Source: an uncultured Chloroflexota bacterium (lineage in GTDB: Bacteria; Chloroflexota; Dehalococcoidia; UBA3495). Taken from it: a DNA stretch of 9,743 nucleotides. Under the pieces are notes generated by a model, which did not search any database, was not told the DNA's origin, and was given only the letters and a program-made list of their open reading frames with translations. This document shows positions 1 through 7,401 of this stretch, one piece after another (positions within the stretch are counted from its first letter, which is position 1; every line of letters starts with the position of its first letter). The stretch covers positions 1-9,743 of the forward strand of contig CAJWBT010000064.1 in the NCBI GenBank assembly GCA_913020235.1, written 5' to 3'. A program made the position numbers and the translations under genes.

Positions 1-2144
1 TGGCGTTCGAGGTGGTGGAAGCCGAGGACACGGAAGACCACTACGTCATCACCATCACCTTCCGGCCCCAGGGCGAGTTCGCGGGCAGGCCGGGCCGCGA
101 GCAGTTCTTCATAACGAAAGAGGGGGACGTTGCCCTCCGGCAGGTGCTGGCTCTCCCCAGGCTGCGGCGTACCTTTCCGGTCCTTCCGGCCGCTATCGGG
201 CTGGCTGCGGTTGCGGCGGTTTTCGTCGGCGCGGTGTTCGTTCCTAGGATCTTCGACGGTGGGGGCGCGGAAGAACCCATTCCCGCCCCGACCGCCACAG
301 CTGCCCCCGTGGCTGCTGCCTTGCCTGGTCCGACGCTGACACCAACTGCAGGCCCAACTACCACGCCGGCGCCTCCCGATGTTGCCCCGACCGCCACAGC
401 CGCCCCCCTGGCCGCTGTCTTTCCTACGCCGGTGCTGACCGCTGCTCCAGTGGCGACCAGGGCGCCAGCGCCCGCCACCGCGCCCGCGGCAACAAGGGCA
501 CCTGTGCCGACCGCCACCCCGGTGCCGACGCCCACAATGACCCTCAGGCCAACCGGGGCGCCGAAGCCAGCCGGCACTATCAACATCGGCTTGACGACGA
601 TGGGACCTTACATGGGCCATCCCAAGTTGGCGGGTAGTCCCCAGATCTCCATCAATTCCGCCATGGGGATCACCGAATCGCTGGCAATGTACAACGAAAC
701 AAACGGGGCGTTGGACGCCATGCTGGCGGAGAGCTGGAGCGTCTCCTCTGACTTCAAGACCTGGACCTTCAACCTTCGAAGGGGGGTCCAGTTCCACCAG
801 GGCTATGGGGAGATGACCGCCGAAAACGTGGTCTGGTCCCACGGTATGGTCTCCCAAAGCGAGAATCACCCCAGGGCCCAGAACGTCAGAAACATATGGT
901 TCAATGAGAATGGGTCCATGGAGACCCCCGACGAATACACCGTCGTGCTGAACACCGGCGTGCCGTTCTCCGACGTCGTGGTGAATGAGCTGCTGGCCGC
1001 CCCCAGCTTCGCCATGACCTGGATAACCAGCGGGGGGCAGCACGATAAAGTTGGCGAGGAGGAGGCCAACCGCAACACCGCCGCCACCGGCCCCTGGGAG
1101 ATCGACGAGTGGCGCGCCGGGGAGTTCTGGCGGCTGAGAGCCGTCGAGGGCCACTGGCGCAAGACCCCCTTCTTCGCCGAGTTGGTGCTCTGGGAGATCC
1201 CCGAGGAGGCGACCCGGGTAGCTGCCTTCCAGACGGGCATGCTGGACACTTTTGCCATGGACCTGGACTCCTTACCCGTGGTGGAGCAGGTGGAGGGGGC
1301 CAGTTTAATGCGGATTCCCAACGTGGGCCAGGCCGGCCTGAACTTCTACGGCCAGTACCACGGGACCCCTGAGCCGGCAGAAGCCTACGACCCCGCCCTT
1401 CCCTGGGTGTCGGCCAGCACAGACTTAGCCTCTCCGGAGTGGGAGCAGGCCCGAAAGGTGCGCCTGGCCCTGTCCATCGCCATCGACCGGGAGTTGATTG
1501 TTGACGTGCTGCTACAGGGTTTCGGCCACCCCCTGGTCCTGCGTGACTGGGCAGGCCGGGACGAGGCGCGGCTGCCCCCGAACATGAGGTGGGACTACGA
1601 CCCGGACCGGGCCAGGAACCTCCTTGCTGAGGCGGGCTACCCCGACGGCTTCACCATCACTTTGAGTATCGGGTTCCGTGACACGCCAGCCGAATTGAAA
1701 GCCTGTGAGGCCATCGCCTCCTTTTGGCAGGACATCGGCATCGACGTGGATGTCCAGATAACTCCGTATTTTGCCACCCTCCGGCCCACCCTGATCGAGC
1801 GGACCTACAAAGGGGCCACCTGCCACTTCGTTACCTTCAGGCTGGCGCCGGTACACGGGCTGGGCTACTACAGATACGATTCCGTCTTCAATTACGGGAC
1901 CATGCACCCCTGGCTGGAAGAGAAGATCGCCGAGGCCCAGCGGGCCACAGCCAAGGATGACCGGGAACGGCTCGAGATGGAGATTGCCCGGTTCATGTTC
2001 GACAACGTGTTCGGCCAGACGGGCCTGTACGTGTACGACGGCATCTGGGCCGTGGGTCCCAAGCTGGAACCATGGGACGACCACATAAAGCGCGGCGACC
2101 TCCGGCAACAGAACGGCATGGAGTGGGCGCGGCCTCGGAGATAG
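1..2144 (+). CDS. Membrane-tethered ABC transporter solute-binding protein, family 5 (5'-truncated by window edge)
   Basis: The reading frame is open to the left edge. The first possible start is GTG at 12, but in-frame residues precede it and no ribosome-binding site is visible, so the true start is probably outside. Numbering from that GTG (710 residues): residues 1-54 form a soluble segment, 55-78 a hydrophobic membrane span, 86-186 a linker rich in Ala, Pro and Thr, and about 188 to the end a family 5 (peptide/nickel/oligopeptide type) substrate-binding domain. Family hallmarks are the LAESW segment with the following TWTFNLRRGVQFH, an AIDREL segment, and the YDPDRARNLLAEAGYP segment near the C-terminal lobe. 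The family captures peptides or other small solutes for an ABC importer; the substrate cannot be told here, and no permease or ATPase gene is visible. The usual lipobox is absent, so the single span replaces lipid anchoring, with the N-terminal segment presumably cytoplasmic. The family call is firm; topology is inferred. Confidence 0.9.
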   Translation, partial: AFEVVEAEDTEDHYVITITFRPQGEFAGRPGREQFFITKEGDVALRQVLALPRLRRTFPVLPAAIGLAAVAAVFVGAVFVPRIFDGGGAEEPIPAPTATAAPVAAALPGPTLTPTAGPTTTPAPPDVAPTATAAPLAAVFPTPVLTAAPVATRAPAPATAPAATRAPVPTATPVPTPTMTLRPTGAPKPAGTINIGLTTMGPYMGHPKLAGSPQISINSAMGITESLAMYNETNGALDAMLAESWSVSSDFKTWTFNLRRGVQFHQGYGEMTAENVVWSHGMVSQSENHPRAQNVRNIWFNENGSMETPDEYTVVLNTGVPFSDVVVNELLAAPSFAMTWITSGGQHDKVGEEEANRNTAATGPWEIDEWRAGEFWRLRAVEGHWRKTPFFAELVLWEIPEEATRVAAFQTGMLDTFAMDLDSLPVVEQVEGASLMRIPNVGQAGLNFYGQYHGTPEPAEAYDPALPWVSASTDLASPEWEQARKVRLALSIAIDRELIVDVLLQGFGHPLVLRDWAGRDEARLPPNMRWDYDPDRARNLLAEAGYPDGFTITLSIGFRDTPAELKACEAIASFWQDIGIDVDVQITPYFATLRPTLIERTYKGATCHFVTFRLAPVHGLGYYRYDSVFNYGTMHPWLEEKIAEAQRATAKDDRERLEMEIARFMFDNVFGQTGLYVYDGIWAVGPKLEPWDDHIKRGDLRQQNGMEWARPRR

Positions 2145-2273
2145 CGGGGGCGTACTCGCTGGCCGGTCGCGGCGCTGCTTCCCCGGCTGCCCAGCCACAT
2201 GACCTAATGGTTCGTTTGGGTCCTTTTTGCCCTGGCACGGCGGTTTTTGGGCGGGATATGCCCCTCTACCTGA

Positions 2274-2302
2274 TTGACGGCGTGAGGACAAACTACTACA
2301 AT
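2274..2302 (+). promoter_or_regulatory. Sigma70-type promoter of the PPC-repeat/cohesin/dockerin operon
   Basis: TTGACG (2274-2279) is separated by exactly 17 nt from TACAAT (2297-2302). Each hexamer matches the sigma70 consensus at five of six positions and the spacing is optimal. Transcription would begin near 2309, leaving a leader of about 140 nt before the start codon at 2451. It lies 130 bp after the upstream stop codon, as expected for a separate transcription unit. Confidence 0.65.
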
Positions 2303-2320
2303 ATCTGGTGGTGCGAAAGG

Positions 2321-2390
2321 GGCGACCTACCGGAAAAGGTATGTCGTCGTTCAAGCCATGTTTGTAGTTGGGCCCCGGACCCACCGGGGG
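2321..2390 (+). promoter_or_regulatory. Structured 5' leader with two hairpins
   Basis: This lies inside the 306-bp non-coding gap 2145-2450. The first hairpin pairs GGCGACCTACC (2321-2331) with GGTATGTCGTC (2338-2348) around a GGAAAA loop. It has 11 positions with one C/T mismatch and one G-T wobble. The second pairs CCCCGG (2373-2378) with CCGGGG (2384-2389) around a 5-nt loop. Neither is followed by a T-run, so neither looks like a terminator. I do not recognise a known riboswitch class. The part of the gap before the promoter (2145-2273) shows nothing I can name. Confidence 0.4.
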
Positions 2391-2434
2391 AGTACTTACT
2401 GTCCGTAACGGCCATGCCTGGGGCCGGTGGCGAT

Positions 2435-2440
2435 GGAGGG
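2435..2440 (+). promoter_or_regulatory. Ribosome-binding site that decides the start of the repeat protein
   Basis: Four in-frame starts are available: GTG 2427, ATG 2433, ATG 2442 and ATG 2451. GGAGGG at 2435-2440 overlaps or abuts the first three but sits 10 nt before ATG 2451. That start also opens directly onto a clean signal peptide, so 2451 is preferred. Confidence 0.7.
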
Positions 2441-2450
2441 GATGGCGGAC

Positions 2451-5330
2451 ATGCGCAGCCTGGCGTTACTGGTGGGACTGGCGTCCGTGGTGCTGTTCTC
2501 CGCCGCTGCCGCGGTTTTGCTCGGTGATTCCCCCACCGCCTGGGCTGATGACGACTACGGGGATTACAGGACCGAGGCCACGACCATAGGTGTCGGCGCC
2601 GGCCCGGTCACCGGCGTGATCGACCCCACCACAGTCCTCTTCGACGTGGACTATTTCTCCTTCGCGGCCCTGCGGGGCACGCGTTACACCTTGGTGCTGA
2701 ACCTGGTTACCGTCGAGGAAGCCAACATTCTGGTGGTCAATTCCTTTGACAGGGGAACGGGAAGCTCGCCGGGCCAGGTCTTTACGACCGAGGTTAACCG
2801 GAAAAGCGTTGAATGGATTGCTCGCACCACCGACACCTATTTCATCGAGGTCTCCGGTGTAAGGGACGGGCTGACTGGACAAGCGGTTCTGGGCGACTAC
2901 ACGCTTAGCGTGACTGCGGACACCGCGTTGGAAGACCGGCACAGCGAGACCCAGGTTGGGGCGACCCCAATCGAGACCGACAACGTCTATCAGGGCGCCA
3001 TCAGTCCCTGGACCAACCAGCCCGGCCTCACGGGGGGCAATCAAGGTGGCGACGACCACGATTACTTCCGCTTCCAAGCCTCCAGAGGGGTGAAGTATGT
3101 AATCAGTGCCGAGCTTGGCACTGCGGCAGGGGTGGAAATCTCGTTGATCAAGCCAACCGGTGGGACCGAGGTCACAACTGGGGGTGTTGGTACCAGCCTA
3201 GAGTGGATCTCCCCGGTGACGGTCACCTATTTTATAGATATATCCGGCTCCAGCCGGTTCGTGAATTCAATTGGCACCTACTTGCTCAAGCTCACCGCCG
3301 ACACTGCCTACGAGGATCGGCACAGTGACGGCCCTGCCGGAGCGACACCCGTTAGCTTCGGCAACGCACACCAGGGAGCGGTCAGCCCGGCGGACGACCG
3401 GGACACCTTCTCATTCGACGCGGTCAGAGGGGTGAGATACAACATCGGCGCCGATTTGGGCACGGCGCAAGGGATTGGCCTTGCGGTTGAAGGACCCGGA
3501 GGAGACAGCGTGGCCGGCAACGGCGGCATCGGCACCCGGGTCGTGTGGGTGGCTCCCACCACCGAAACCTACTTTGTGGTTGCCTCTGGCTCATCCCAGG
3601 TGAGAGACCCCGTGGGCACCTACTCTCTCATCGTAGATGCGGATACCACCCTTCGGGACCGCCATGGGGATTCGAGGGACCAGGCCACCCCCATCAGCTT
3701 CGGCAACGAGCACCAAAGCGCGGTCAGCCCGGCCACCGACCGCGACTACTTTTCCTTCCTGGCCAAGCGCGGGGTCACCTATTCCATCAACGTGGTGTTG
3801 GGAACGGCCATGGGCGTGGAGATCGAGGTGGCAAAACCCGGCGAGGGCACGGAGGTCTCGAACGGGGGGGTGGGCACGAGTATCGAGTGGACCGCCCCGG
3901 TAAGCAACTTTCACTACGTAGCCATTTCCGCGCCGGTCCAGGTTGACGACCCCATCGGCACGTACACTCTCAAGGTAGAAGCGAGTACGGTGCTGGAGGA
4001 CCGCCACGGTGAGACCCGGGACAACGCCACCCCGGCCACCATCGGCAGCGTCTACCAGGCGGCCATCAGCCCTCGAGGCGACTACGACTACTTCTCTTTC
4101 CGGGCCAGCAGGGGAGTCGAGTATACCTTCGAGCTGTTGTATGGCACCGCCGCCGCCGTTTCTCTCTCGGTGGACAAAATCGGTGGCGGGTCCGGCACCG
4201 GCGCTAGAAACTATGGAGAAGGCACCGATGTCGTCTGGACCGCCCCGGACAGCGACAACTATTTTATCGAAATTTCCGGGTCGCCCAGGATTGACGACCC
4301 CACCGGCACCTACCGGCTGAAGATCACCGCGGATGCTTCCCTGGAGGACCGGCACAGCGGAGTCCCCGGGGAAGCCACTCGGATCATCGTTGGAAATGCG
4401 ATGGCCGGCGCCATCAGTCCTCCCGATGACCTCGACTACTTCTTCATCGACGCGGATCAAGGGGACGAATATACCATCCAAGTGGGGCTGGGCACGGCGG
4501 AAGCTGTCGAAGTCTCGGTCAGTCACGCATTGTTGGGGTTCACGGCTTCCAACTACGGCAGCGGCACCTCCCTCGAGTGGCAGGCGCCGATAACCGGCAG
4601 GTATGTTCTGGCCGTTTCGAAGTCAAACGAGGCCAGCGAGCCGACCGGGACCTATCAGGTCACCATCTTGTTGGGTCTCGGAGTGCCCATTCCCACCCCC
4701 ACACCCACTCCAGTGCCGACGCCTACGCCAACGCCAATCCCCGCGGGTCCAACTCCAACCCCGCCGGGGCCGGCGCTAATCGTTGAATCCAGGACGGGGC
4801 CTTCCGGCGCCATCGTCCGCGTCCCGGTCTCGCTGGAGAGGGCGCAGGACGTGAGCAGCTTGGGGTTCACCTTTGACTACGACCCTGAGGTGCTGAAGGT
4901 GGTCAACGTCCTGCGGGGTTCCCGCCTGTCTCCCGCCACCTTTAGCTACAACGCGGACGCTCCCGGCATTATCCGGATGGGATTTTCATCCACCGCCGGG
5001 TTGAGCAGCGGCGGCTCGGCAGTGGTAGTGGAATTCCGGATCATTGGGGAGGAGGGCAACACCACTTCGATGACCCTCTCAGAGGACCTGGCCAGTGACT
5101 TCGCCAGCGGGCCGTTGCCGATCCACCTCGTTGATGGCCAGGTGACCATCGGGCAACGGGTGGCCGGAGATGGCAATGGGGACGGAAGAATCACCGCGCT
5201 GGATGCCCTCATCGCCCTGAGAATCTTTGGAGGACAAAGTCCGTTGGACCCGGTCATGGATGTGAGCGGGGACGGACTGGTTACGCCGGAGGACGCCCGG
5301 CAAATCCTGGCGATGGCCAGGCCCGGATAG
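2451..5330 (+). CDS. Secreted repeat protein: six PPC-like domains, cohesin-like domain, type I dockerin
   Basis: This is a 959-residue exported protein. Residues 1-32 are a signal peptide ending in AWA, cut before DDDYG. Six beta-rich repeats resembling the bacterial pre-peptidase C-terminal (PPC) domain follow. Each has a D-Y-F-S-F-like strand (residues 67, 204, 318, 432, 546, 662), then Arg-Gly, a GTA element, a GT..EW.AP segment and a GTY strand. Five are preceded by an L-E-D-R-H-like motif. A Pro/Thr linker spans about 745-774 and a cohesin-like beta domain about 775-902. A dockerin (about 906-957) has two calcium loops, [12 protein letters not shown] and [12 protein letters not shown], each followed by a helix. 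In characterised systems cohesins bind dockerins to build extracellular complexes; carrying both on one chain is typical of scaffold-like proteins. No catalytic domain is seen, so adhesion, scaffolding or ligand binding is more likely than enzymatic activity. It is the first gene of an operon with the downstream cohesin gene. Confidence 0.88.
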   Translation: MRSLALLVGLASVVLFSAAAAVLLGDSPTAWADDDYGDYRTEATTIGVGAGPVTGVIDPTTVLFDVDYFSFAALRGTRYTLVLNLVTVEEANILVVNSFDRGTGSSPGQVFTTEVNRKSVEWIARTTDTYFIEVSGVRDGLTGQAVLGDYTLSVTADTALEDRHSETQVGATPIETDNVYQGAISPWTNQPGLTGGNQGGDDHDYFRFQASRGVKYVISAELGTAAGVEISLIKPTGGTEVTTGGVGTSLEWISPVTVTYFIDISGSSRFVNSIGTYLLKLTADTAYEDRHSDGPAGATPVSFGNAHQGAVSPADDRDTFSFDAVRGVRYNIGADLGTAQGIGLAVEGPGGDSVAGNGGIGTRVVWVAPTTETYFVVASGSSQVRDPVGTYSLIVDADTTLRDRHGDSRDQATPISFGNEHQSAVSPATDRDYFSFLAKRGVTYSINVVLGTAMGVEIEVAKPGEGTEVSNGGVGTSIEWTAPVSNFHYVAISAPVQVDDPIGTYTLKVEASTVLEDRHGETRDNATPATIGSVYQAAISPRGDYDYFSFRASRGVEYTFELLYGTAAAVSLSVDKIGGGSGTGARNYGEGTDVVWTAPDSDNYFIEISGSPRIDDPTGTYRLKITADASLEDRHSGVPGEATRIIVGNAMAGAISPPDDLDYFFIDADQGDEYTIQVGLGTAEAVEVSVSHALLGFTASNYGSGTSLEWQAPITGRYVLAVSKSNEASEPTGTYQVTILLGLGVPIPTPTPTPVPTPTPTPIPAGPTPTPPGPALIVESRTGPSGAIVRVPVSLERAQDVSSLGFTFDYDPEVLKVVNVLRGSRLSPATFSYNADAPGIIRMGFSSTAGLSSGGSAVVVEFRIIGEEGNTTSMTLSEDLASDFASGPLPIHLVDGQVTIGQRVAGDGNGDGRITALDALIALRIFGGQSPLDPVMDVSGDGLVTPEDARQILAMARPG
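2934..4680 (+). repeat. Tandem PPC-like domain repeats marked by a D-R-H motif
   Basis: Within the repeat protein, the Asp of the D-R-H motif falls at 2934, 3315, 3657, 3999 and 4347, giving unit lengths of 381, 342, 342 and 348 bp; the last unit runs to about 4680. The D-Y-F-S-F-like strand gives matching intervals (3060, 3402, 3744, 4086, 4434). Three successive intervals measured from that strand are exactly 342 bp (114 residues). A first, more divergent unit (about 2553-2933) lacks the preceding motif. The units are clearly diverged in DNA sequence, so this is an old protein-level duplication and not a fresh tandem repeat. Confidence 0.85.
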
Positions 5331-5340
5331 AGGAGCCGGC

Positions 5341-6090
5341 ATGAAATGGTTCCTGGATGTGGCGTTTCTCGCTTTGAGCGCCGGCAGGTATTATGTGCTG
5401 GGCGGGATTGGAGCCGTGGCGATTCTGGTGGGATTGCTGTTCGCCTTTGGCGTCTTCGGCGGCGGTGACGGCCCCGCGCCCACCCCAACGCGGACTCCGG
5501 CCCCAACAACCGCTCCGACCCGAACGCCGGCGCCTACAGCTTCGCCGACCGTGACGCCTACGGCCACTCCGGCTCCAACGGCCACGCGAGCGCCGACGCC
5601 CACGCCCACGCGCACGCCCAGGCCCACGCCCAAGCCCACGGCGACGCCCCGGATCATCCCCACCCCGACCGCTATTCCCACTCCGACCCCGGCTCTTCCT
5701 GGCGACATAGAGGTCCCTGTCTACCTGGAACAGGCCAGCAACGTGGGAAGCCTGGAGTTCGTCTTGGTGTTTGATCCGGCCGTGCTGCAAGTGTCCAAGG
5801 CCGAGGGGGCCTCTGTCGCGAGCAACGCGCTGATCGAGTCCAGCAGCGGGTCCTCGGGACGAGTGTGGGTGGGATTGATCGACGTCGGCGGCATGAACGG
5901 GGATGGCCCCGTGGCCGTGATAACGTTCGACATAGTTGGGGACAGGGAATCGACCAGCGCGCTGACATTGCAGAACGTATCCGCCTACGACGCCACCACG
6001 TTGCTGGACATCGTTACCGAGGTTTCGGCGGGCAGCTTCGTGGTTAAAGACCATGCTCTCGCGGCTCCCACATTGGTGTTTCTTCCTTAG
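5341..6090 (+). CDS. Membrane-anchored cohesin-domain protein
   Basis: This is a 249-residue protein. The start at 5341 follows AGGAG (5331-5335) and lies only 10 nt after the preceding stop, so the two genes are almost certainly co-transcribed and probably translationally coupled. Residues 18-40 form a membrane span, about 43-119 a Pro/Thr/Ala linker with Arg and Lys, and about 121-237 a cohesin-like beta sandwich. The last resembles the cohesin of the upstream protein: both share the pattern VPV.LE.A..V.SL.F followed by DP.VL.V. It starts one strand later than the upstream copy, so the first strand may be missing or diverged. The span has no cleavage site typical of a signal peptide, so a stable anchor with the cohesin outside is inferred. 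It could hold the upstream protein through its dockerin. The family is well supported; the binding partner is inference. Confidence 0.82.
   Translation: MKWFLDVAFLALSAGRYYVLGGIGAVAILVGLLFAFGVFGGGDGPAPTPTRTPAPTTAPTRTPAPTASPTVTPTATPAPTATRAPTPTPTRTPRPTPKPTATPRIIPTPTAIPTPTPALPGDIEVPVYLEQASNVGSLEFVLVFDPAVLQVSKAEGASVASNALIESSSGSSGRVWVGLIDVGGMNGDGPVAVITFDIVGDRESTSALTLQNVSAYDATTLLDIVTEVSAGSFVVKDHALAAPTLVFLP
5461..5700 (+). repeat. Low-complexity Pro/Thr linker with short CCCACG-like tandem units
   Basis: The linker of the anchored cohesin is built from imperfect hexamers around the pattern C-C-C-A-C-G, densest at about 5596-5640, encoding alternating Pro and Thr with Arg or Lys between. It is coding sequence with a strong composition bias. 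Such tracts can vary in copy number. Confidence 0.6.
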
Positions 6091-6160
6091 ACTGCCTGCG
6101 AGCCCCGGACCACCGGGCCTTGGCCAACCCCTCCACCATGTATCCAACACACCGATTCTC

Positions 6161-6175
6161 GCCTACAATGTAGGC
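6161..6175. promoter_or_regulatory. 15-bp perfect palindrome, candidate operator
   Basis: GCCTACA-A-TGTAGGC is a perfect inverted repeat with 7-bp arms around one central base, ending 41 bp before the GlcG-like start codon at 6217. TACAAT (6164-6169), a possible -10 box, lies entirely inside it, which is a common arrangement for a repressor site. No good -35 hexamer is seen 16-18 nt upstream, so the promoter itself is uncertain. Confidence 0.4.
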
Positions 6176-6216
6176 CTGCAAATTCTTGCCTGGAATTTAC
6201 TGAGGGAGGGAGCGCT

Positions 6217-6633
6217 ATGCCATCATTTACACTGGCGGATGCGGAAAAAGCGCTGGCGGCGGCCAAGGCCAAAGTCCTGGAAATGGGCGCCAAAATGAGC
6301 GTTTCGGTGGTCGACCCCCGAGGAGACCTGATAGCCATGTTTCGGACAGACGGCGCCTCGTGGAGGACGCCTGCTATATCCCGGGGCAAGGCGGTGGCGG
6401 CGTCCTGTTTCGGCCGGTCCAGCGCCGATATGGCGGACAACGCCCAGTCCCCGGTCTTGCGCGGCCTCATGGCCATGGAGGGAGGCCACATGATCCCGGG
6501 ACAGGGCGCGTTGCCCGCGTTTCGTAACGGCGAGCTTGTGGGGGCCATCGGCGGCAGTGGCGGTACCGGCCAACAGGATGAGGACGCAGCCAGGGCGGGG
6601 ATCGAGGCGGCGGGGTTTTCGACTACAAGCTAG
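6217..6633 (+). CDS. GlcG/HbpS-family protein
   Basis: This is a 138-residue protein, the usual length for this small single-domain family. GAGGGAGGG (6202-6210) sits 6 nt before the ATG. Family features in order are an N-terminal helix with A-rich heptads (residues 6-24), the [14 protein letters not shown] strand pair, a helix with the SRGKA-like element, the [11 protein letters not shown] loop, and the C-terminal [14 protein letters not shown] segment followed by an A-G-I-E-A-A helix. Members include GlcG, encoded in glycolate operons, and HbpS, an extracellular haem-binding protein of Streptomyces. The biochemical role of most members is unknown. No signal peptide is present, so a cytoplasmic location is expected. 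The macro-domain gene begins 2 nt after its stop, suggesting a joint transcript and coupled translation. Family assignment is firm; the ligand is unknown. Confidence 0.88.
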   Translation: MPSFTLADAEKALAAAKAKVLEMGAKMSVSVVDPRGDLIAMFRTDGASWRTPAISRGKAVAASCFGRSSADMADNAQSPVLRGLMAMEGGHMIPGQGALPAFRNGELVGAIGGSGGTGQQDEDAARAGIEAAGFSTTS

Positions 6634-6635
6634 GC

Positions 6636-7139
6636 ATGCCGGACAGAATCGCCGTCGTTCAGGGTGACATTACCCGGCTTCAGGCCGACGGCATCGTCAA
6701 CGCCGCCAACTCCTCTCTGCTGGGCGGAGGAGGTGCGGACGGAGCGATTCATCGCGCAGCCGGTCCACGCCTTCAGGAGGAGTGCCGGGGCCTGGAGGGC
6801 TGCGAGACAGGCGAGGCCAAGATCACCAGGGGCTATGACCTGGCCGCGCGCTGGGTAATCCACACCGTTGGGCCTGTGTGGCGGGGTGGTGGACGCGCCG
6901 AGGACGAACTGTTGGCCCGGTGCTACCGGAGTTGCTTCGCCCTGGCGGAGTTGCACGCCATGCGTTCCATTGGATTTCCGGCCATCAGCACCGGGGCCTA
7001 CGGCTTTCCGTTGGAGCGGGCCACGTCGATCGCGGTCACCGAAGCGAGGGAATTTCTGCGGACGAATGAGTCGGTCGAAAAGGTGAGCTTCGTATGCTTT
7101 ACGCCGCAGGCTTACCAGTGCTACCTGTCCACGCTGTAA
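6636..7139 (+). CDS. MacroD-type macro domain protein (ADP-ribosyl / O-acetyl-ADP-ribose hydrolase)
   Basis: This is a 167-residue single macro domain. Visible hallmarks are GDIT (10-13), [26 protein letters not shown] ligand loop (22-43), a [11 protein letters not shown] strand-helix (59-69), the HTVGP motif (76-80) and the second loop ISTGAYGFP (117-125). Asn25 and Asp35 coincide in position with the catalytic residues of E. coli YmdB, so the enzyme should be active. Characterised MacroD-type enzymes remove ADP-ribose from acidic residues and deacetylate O-acetyl-ADP-ribose. The gene starts 2 nt after the GlcG-like gene and has no separate leader, so it depends on that gene's transcript. 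No ADP-ribosyltransferase or sirtuin gene is visible nearby to explain its substrate. YmdB is slightly longer (177 residues) but all core elements are present. Confidence 0.92.
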   Translation: MPDRIAVVQGDITRLQADGIVNAANSSLLGGGGADGAIHRAAGPRLQEECRGLEGCETGEAKITRGYDLAARWVIHTVGPVWRGGGRAEDELLARCYRSCFALAELHAMRSIGFPAISTGAYGFPLERATSIAVTEAREFLRTNESVEKVSFVCFTPQAYQCYLSTL

Positions 7140-7283
7140 GAGGTGGCCGGATCGGGATGATGCGCCAACCGGCGCTTGAGGAGCCCTTTCAGCCGCCCGC
7201 CCGCCGGAATGATTCTGAGGGCCACCTGTCTCTCCCGAGAAGGATGGGCGACTCCCTGTGGTCCACTCGGTTGAATGAGTTTT

Positions 7284-7301
7284 GCCCGGAGCTTGCCGGG
7301 C
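7284..7301. other. Short GC hairpin in the gap upstream of the guaB-like gene
   Basis: GCCCGG (7284-7289) and CCGGGC (7296-7301) pair around a 6-nt loop, with weak extension outward. It lies in the 262-bp gap 7140-7401. No T-run follows on either strand, so it is not a standard intrinsic terminator, though it could still slow or stop transcription after the macro-domain gene. Confidence 0.3.
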
Positions 7302-7352
7302 GAGGCTCTGGGTGTTTCGTCCGGTCCACGTGACGGGCATCCCAATTAACGC

Positions 7353-7397
7353 CACCTCGTGATACTATCGAATAGGCGACACATTCAAGACGAGGTG
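7353..7397 (+). promoter_or_regulatory. Inverted repeat covering the guaB-like ribosome-binding site, with an internal extended -10 box
   Basis: CACCTCGT (7353-7360) is the exact reverse complement of ACGAGGTG (7390-7397), with 29 nt between. The right arm contains GAGGTG (7392-7397), the ribosome-binding site 4 nt before the TTG start at 7402. If transcription starts upstream of 7353, the left arm could mask the site. Between the arms, TG-A-TACTAT (7360-7368) resembles an extended -10 promoter element. If that promoter is used, the left arm is not transcribed and the repeat could act only as DNA. Confidence 0.4.
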
Positions 7398-7401
7398 TAC
7401 T

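Noticed and set aside
41..586. Minus-strand open frame of 181 codons opposite the solute-binding protein linker
   Set aside because: It is a Gly/Ala/Val-rich mirror of the Pro/Thr/Ala linker; the plus frame has family hallmarks and this one has none.
2185..2227. Possible terminator after the solute-binding gene (GGCT/AGCC stem and a later T-run)
   Set aside because: The stem is 4 bp and the T-run is more than 20 nt away.
1512..2384. Minus-strand open frame of 290 codons
   Set aside because: It covers the antisense of conserved solute-binding motifs and runs over the promoter region; its product has no recognisable domain.
2072..2527. Plus-strand open frame of 151 codons bridging the gap between the first two genes
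   Set aside because: It overlaps two well-supported genes out of frame, crosses the promoter and leader, and has no family features or ribosome-binding site.
3591..4526. Minus-strand open frame of 311 codons opposite the PPC-like repeats
   Set aside because: It simply mirrors the repeats on the other strand in a GC-rich gene; its own repeats follow the same 342-bp period as the real gene.
5590..5650. Short tandem units considered as a CRISPR-like or non-coding repeat
   Set aside because: The units are 6 bp, imperfect and in frame with a Pro/Thr coding linker; there are no spacers.
5281..6150. Minus-strand open frame of 289 codons opposite the anchored cohesin gene
   Set aside because: Extremely Arg/Gly-rich antisense of the Pro/Thr linker, no domain, and it overlaps both operon genes.
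7094..7333. Small plus-strand open frame overlapping the macro-domain gene end
   Set aside because: No ribosome-binding site, no homology I recognise, and it overlaps a firm gene.
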